49,476 bases of DNA from Legionella sheltonii. GTDB taxonomy: Bacteria > Pseudomonadota > Gammaproteobacteria > Legionellales > Legionellaceae. The stretch spans positions 1 through 49,476 of the forward strand of contig NZ_JAPHOQ010000021.1 of NCBI RefSeq assembly GCF_026191355.1. The letters are read 5' to 3'. Positions 45,352 through 49,476 of the stretch are shown here, piece by piece. How positions within the stretch are numbered: the stretch's first letter is position 1; each line of letters opens with the position of its first letter. A program made the translations under genes and the position numbers. Under the pieces are notes generated by a model that saw nothing but the letters and a program-made list of their open reading frames with translations, searched no databases and was not told where the DNA came from.

Positions 45352-48300
45352 CGTCTCTTCCTGATGATCTTGTTTTTGCTCTTGTTTTTCTTTTCTTATT
45401 TTTTTAAACAGATTGGTCCTATCTCTACATACTGGTCCCTCTTCAGTTTTATTCCGTGATGAAACCAAAGTCTCTTCTTGCTCCGATGTTGCGAAAAATG
45501 AAATCCTTTTGAGCATTTCTTCACATTTATTTGGGAACAGATTAAGAAAATTCTGGTTATTTTCTCGTCTTGCTACCTCTAGGGCACTATCGACTGCATT
45601 AGTTTGGAGCTGACGAGCTTTGAGTAACTTCACTATTTCCAGTGCTGCCGGGTCGCATCGTTGGGCCAGTAAATGTAATGCTGTTTCTCCCTTAGTATTT
45701 TGAGCATTAATGTCGGCACCTTTTTCAATCAGAAACTTAGCCATTTGTAAGCTTGTCTCTTGCTCTTCCTGAGAATCGCCAGAATTTGCGTAGAGTATCG
45801 CTAAATGCAAAGGGGGATAACCGCCACTCGGTTTATTAATATTTTCCGCTAACGTTTCTGCGTTACGTCTTTGTTTCCAGATATCAATTTGGCCTCGTTT
45901 AATGTCTTGATGTAAGCGGGTGTCCTCTTCCCAGGAGTGCCATTGGTATTTCTCAGCATCTCGGAGGGATTTTAATTGATCTTTCATAGCCGCTAGATCT
46001 TCCTTTAATATCTCAATTAATCCCACCATCTCTTTTTGTAGTTCAACTACTCTCTGAGATTCGAGGGGGTGTATAATCCTATACTCCGATTTGTGTTTCG
46101 TCCTCTGCATGCCAACAAAAATTTCATCGGAGCGTTCTCGAACTCTCGTGTTGATCACCTCCAGTTTACCTAAATCTGCTTTTTTTATTTTAAGCGCTAA
46201 TATTTGAGACTTATGTTTTGGTAACAATTGCTGTATTACTAAATGCATTTGAGACATTATTTTCAGTGACTTGAGTTGGACTAAATCCTGTTTACGTGCT
46301 TTTTCTTCTACGGCTTTATAAATTTCCGCCTCGTTGGAGTCCTCAATTTTATTCCCTGCCAGGCTCTCAAGAAGCCCCCCAATAGACTTACTTTTTTTCT
46401 TCAGGGACTTGGTTGCTAGTGAGAGTGCGGATTCAGAGTTTCTGTCTTTAATATAGACATCCGCGTATTGACAAACCGCTTTTACTGCATTCGTTTCCTT
46501 ATTATTAATCAAAACGTGTAAGAGAGTATTTCCATTTTTATCTTTGACATTAGCTAAGCGCGGTTTATCCTGGAGTGGAGCAGCTTTTATTTCTCCTAGC
46601 AATTCATCCCTTACTTTTTTTTCATTAAAATCCATTGAACCAAAATTTTTTATTTTGTTTTTAACGCTTGCTTCCCTTTCTTTTGCTAACCTTTCCTCTT
46701 CTAATCTTTCTTTTGCTGACATTTCTTGCGCGTAGAATTCGTCATTATCTTCTGCCAACTCCGCATTGCCATCTACTGTCGAAGTCTGCTCTGCCAAGGT
46801 TGATGTGCCTTCTTCCTTCTCGGTTCGAGAGGTGATTAATCCCTCTTTTACGAGCCTGGTATATATTTCCTGATCCTCTGCAGGTGAAACTTCCGCAAGA
46901 AACAGTTTTCCTTTTTCGGTTGCAAAAGTTGGTTTGTCAATTTTTGCTCCAGAAAGAATCAATAAGCGAACTGCATGAAGATGATTATTCTCTAATGCTA
47001 ATTGCAGTGGTGTCTTACCTTCTGCATTTTCCTTATTGATTGGGTTACTCACAAAAAAATCAATTGGATTACTCATGAGTTTGCTTAGGCTACTTTTTTC
47101 CTGATTAGATAGTTCTTGAATTTGTTTAATATCTCCACTCTTTGCAGCTAGGTGAAAAAAATTATTTCCAGCACTATCCTGTTTGCTTAAATCAAATTGA
47201 GGCCGTTGTTCTTTTAACTTTTGAATAATGATTTCAAAACTGTCTCTTTTCTCTCTTCTATTAGGTTCTTTAGCCTCGGAGTATCTTTTATAGGCGAGGA
47301 ACAACAGAGTATTAAATTGAGCCGTAGCCTGGGTGTGAGCGTTTCTCTCTATTAAATCGTCTATTAATAAATTAACAACCGTTGCTTTTTCCTGTAAAAC
47401 GGCTGAATCTAAAGGGGTATGCCCGGAAGCGTTAGGAACATTCCACTCCAGCTTTTTAGTTTTTAAGTCACTGAGCAATAGGTTAAGAATTTCAAGATTT
47501 CCTTTTGAAACAGCTACATGTAAAGGAGTATTCCCTTTTTTATTTTTAAAATTACTGTCCTTATCGCTGAGCTTATCCAACAACATGCCAACCATTTCAG
47601 GTTTTTCCCCTGAAGCGGCAAAATGCAAGGGGGTATTACCGTCTTTATTTTTAGAGTGCCATGGCTCTTCTCTGCCTAACAACAAGCTGGCAGCTCCCAC
47701 TTCCCCTTGGTGAGCGGCAAAATGTAGGGCATTATTTCCGCTAGAATCTGGGGCATCAAGATGAATACAGTGTTCCATAATTTGCTTAATTTGGTCTAAG
47801 TTACCTGTTTTAGCACTTGATTGGAGTTGTAGGAGAAATTGCTTGTTTTGCATTTGAGTTAGATCAATACCTTCTTTTTCCTTCCCATGCTCTTCAATGA
47901 GCAGATCTGTGAATGTTTTTTCTTTGTGACTTTCTAACCAGTCTATTTTTTCCTGAAGTCCAGCCACCTCCTTGGTAAAAGCTTCTACGGCAGCTTTCTT
48001 TATTACTGCCTGACTTGAAAGTTCATTCCTTTTCTCTGTAAGCTCTTCTATTTGCCTATTCACAGTAACATAGAGGGATTGAGCAACATCATAAAGTTCA
48101 GGAGCGTACTGAGACAGTGACTTTGATTGAAGTTTCTTCAACAAAGTGTTCATTTGCTCGTAAGCCTTTGTAAGGGAATCAAAATTGGTGACCTGATTTT
48201 TGCTGGCAGCAATCTCCTCTCCTATACTTTTTATACCTTGCAAGCTAGAGCTTAACTTGGCTAATTCGTCATTCTCAGCGATCAGAGTGGCTTGTTTAGC

Positions 48301-49476
48301 TTGTCTGTCTTTTAATCTATCAGCAAAAAAGAAGCGAATAATCGGTAAACCATACCAAAAGATAGAAGTACTCAGGCTATCTATCTGCCTCTGATTCTTT
48401 ATGGAAGCAGACCTGATAGCTTTCGTTTGATTCTCTATTTGATTGTTTTGATCATTTAGATCTGATATCAGATGCTCCCAATTTCTATTCTGTCCCATTA
48501 GTAAACTTTTTATTTCTTCACCAAGAGTTTCCACTTCTTGTTCGATTTGTTGTTGTTCACTTTTTGCAAATTCACCATACTCAGTGGAACTAAGTTGAGT
48601 TTGTTTATTTTTCTCAATGCTTGAATTGACTTGCTGACTCAAGTTCTTCAAATGTTTTTTTAAACCCACTAAAGTATCTTGCATCTGGAATTGCTTAGAG
48701 AGCTTATCCAGTTCATCCGAAAGCTTGGCTATTTTTTGCCTTCTTTCTTCTAGGTCCTGTGATGGGTCAAAAGAACGCAATTCTTCTGCAAATTTAAGCG
48801 CAGCTTCTTTAAACGCTGCATTAAGATGGTCTATCTCATCAAATATCTTTATAGCATCGTCTAAATCTTGCGAATTATCGAGTAAATTATTTTCTTTTAA
48901 AAAGTTAAGTCTTTCATTGTGTTGTGCTTTTAGAATTTCTAATTGAGCCAAGGCGTTTTCCTGATCGGAATAAAATTCTCCATATTTTCTCTCAATTTCT
49001 ACATAATTTTTATTTACTGCCTTATTTTCGTTCTCTGCCTGCAAACTCAGGTGTGCAACTCGTTTAGAAAATTCTACAATGCGGCTATTAATCTCTTGAT
49101 ATCTTAACTGACTTAATTTCACTGCCTCTAAGCTCATATCAACCAAGATTTCGCCTAATTTTTTAAAATTAGTTAAGTCACCTCCAGAATATATTTTTTC
49201 TGCTTGGTCAAAATATTTAAGGTGGACTTGCTCCTTTTGTTTTTCCTCTAATAAAAGTTGTTCAATTTCTTTTAATTCTGTTTCAAGTTCCTGGACCTCT
49301 TTACCGTAATTTTTAAGAATCCCTAAATTAATTTTGATATCCACCGGTATTTCTATGTTTCTTATTTCTTTTTCAATTGCGCTTATGTTTTTATTATTAC
49401 TTTCAACTTGTTCCTGGGCTATATCTCCAATTTGCATCAACACTACGGGACGAGCTAATTCTTCTAAGATGGAAAG
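45334..49476 (-). CDS. Large coiled-coil and ankyrin-repeat protein, 5' end beyond window
   Basis: The frame is open to the window edge: before the GTG/ATG cluster at 49443-49435, the codons for LSILEELARPV continue without a stop, so the true start probably lies outside. About 1,380 residues are visible. Residues 1-550 (from 49443) are charged, heptad-like coiled coil, with a short hydrophobic stretch near 355-370 (IFWYGLPIIRFFF) that may contact membrane. Ankyrin repeats follow at about 565, 601, 636, 671, 758, 808, 973, 1207 and 1251 (GNTPLHFAA, GNTPLHVAV, GETALHLLA). A second coiled coil separates the last groups. The C-terminus is highly charged with an EE pair (QDHQEETKKLSG), compatible with an E-block type Dot/Icm signal. 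This architecture is typical of Legionellales host-directed effectors; the effector role is inferred. Confidence 0.85.
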   Translation of the reverse strand, partial: LSILEELARPVVLMQIGDIAQEQVESNNKNISAIEKEIRNIEIPVDIKINLGILKNYGKEVQELETELKEIEQLLLEEKQKEQVHLKYFDQAEKIYSGGDLTNFKKLGEILVDMSLEAVKLSQLRYQEINSRIVEFSKRVAHLSLQAENENKAVNKNYVEIERKYGEFYSDQENALAQLEILKAQHNERLNFLKENNLLDNSQDLDDAIKIFDEIDHLNAAFKEAALKFAEELRSFDPSQDLEERRQKIAKLSDELDKLSKQFQMQDTLVGLKKHLKNLSQQVNSSIEKNKQTQLSSTEYGEFAKSEQQQIEQEVETLGEEIKSLLMGQNRNWEHLISDLNDQNNQIENQTKAIRSASIKNQRQIDSLSTSIFWYGLPIIRFFFADRLKDRQAKQATLIAENDELAKLSSSLQGIKSIGEEIAASKNQVTNFDSLTKAYEQMNTLLKKLQSKSLSQYAPELYDVAQSLYVTVNRQIEELTEKRNELSSQAVIKKAAVEAFTKEVAGLQEKIDWLESHKEKTFTDLLIEEHGKEKEGIDLTQMQNKQFLLQLQSSAKTGNLDQIKQIMEHCIHLDAPDSSGNNALHFAAHQGEVGAASLLLGREEPWHSKNKDGNTPLHFAASGEKPEMVGMLLDKLSDKDSNFKNKKGNTPLHVAVSKGNLEILNLLLSDLKTKKLEWNVPNASGHTPLDSAVLQEKATVVNLLIDDLIERNAHTQATAQFNTLLFLAYKRYSEAKEPNRREKRDSFEIIIQKLKEQRPQFDLSKQDSAGNNFFHLAAKSGDIKQIQELSNQEKSSLSKLMSNPIDFFVSNPINKENAEGKTPLQLALENNHLHAVRLLILSGAKIDKPTFATEKGKLFLAEVSPAEDQEIYTRLVKEGLITSRTEKEEGTSTLAEQTSTVDGNAELAEDNDEFYAQEMSAKERLEEERLAKEREASVKNKIKNFGSMDFNEKKVRDELLGEIKAAPLQDKPRLANVKDKNGNTLLHVLINNKETNAVKAVCQYADVYIKDRNSESALSLATKSLKKKSKSIGGLLESLAGNKIEDSNEAEIYKAVEEKARKQDLVQLKSLKIMSQMHLVIQQLLPKHKSQILALKIKKADLGKLEVINTRVRERSDEIFVGMQRTKHKSEYRIIHPLESQRVVELQKEMVGLIEILKEDLAAMKDQLKSLRDAEKYQWHSWEEDTRLHQDIKRGQIDIWKQRRNAETLAENINKPSGGYPPLHLAILYANSGDSQEEQETSLQMAKFLIEKGADINAQNTKGETALHLLAQRCDPAALEIVKLLKARQLQTNAVDSALEVARRENNQNFLNLFPNKCEEMLKRISFFATSEQEETLVSSRNKTEEGPVCRDRTNLFKKIRKEKQEQKQDHQEETKKLSG

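Overview
The window looks like a chromosome segment of a Legionellales gammaproteobacterium, most likely Legionella. This is inferred from the low GC content, the eukaryote-like protein types (Fic, duplicated F-box/kinase, ankyrin/coiled-coil) and the small dispersed palindromic repeats. No ribosomal or other taxonomic marker is present, so the genus is not proven.

Layout. (1) 1-2579: a minus-strand gene start cut by the window edge; a divergent class II Fic protein gene whose promoter and start codon carry two copies of an inverted repeat; a 57-aa SHOCT-like small ORF; two copies of a ~115-bp MITE-like element; and a short duplicated piece of the Fic gene's 3' end. (2) 2580-7407: a LanM-type (DUF4135) lanthipeptide-dehydratase-like gene, split by a complete IS21-family element (3975-6604, istA and istB). 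The element has a 5-bp target duplication, and removing it restores one 730-codon reading frame. (3) 7408-8281: a gene-poor spacer with DnaA-box-like sites and a possible terminator. (4) 8282-43923: one dense plus-strand operon. It opens with a duplicated F-box/APH-like kinase gene and continues with three very large trans-AT polyketide synthase genes (about 10,000 residues), a membrane fatty-acid desaturase, an unknown protein, a metallo-beta-lactamase-fold hydrolase and a discrete FabD-like acyltransferase. Neighbouring genes overlap or nearly abut. (5) 43870-44787: a TylF-like O-methyltransferase on the minus strand, overlapping the acyltransferase tail to tail. (6) 45334-49476: a large coiled-coil and ankyrin-repeat protein, open at the window edge.

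Assembly line as read: KS1-(long insert)-KR-cMT-ACP / KS2-DH-KR-ACP / KS3-KR-cMT-ACP || DH(no Asp) / KS4-DH-ACP / KS5-KR-ACP / KS6 || DH-ACP-KR / KS7-KR-ACP / KS8-KR-cMT-ACP. There is no AT, ER, thioesterase or loading domain in the megasynthases. The FabD-like protein is the obvious malonyl supplier, the MBL hydrolase is a candidate for release or editing, and the desaturase and methyltransferase are candidate tailoring enzymes. The expected product class is an alpha-methylated, partly unsaturated linear polyketide, but the exact structure cannot be read from the sequence.

The most unusual feature is that several interdomain linkers of the synthases contain in-frame copies of small palindromic repeats. 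One of these (core CCGCG-AACAAG-TCGCGG and variants) also occurs in a non-coding spacer of this window. The megasynthase linkers appear to tolerate, and perhaps grow by, repeat insertion.
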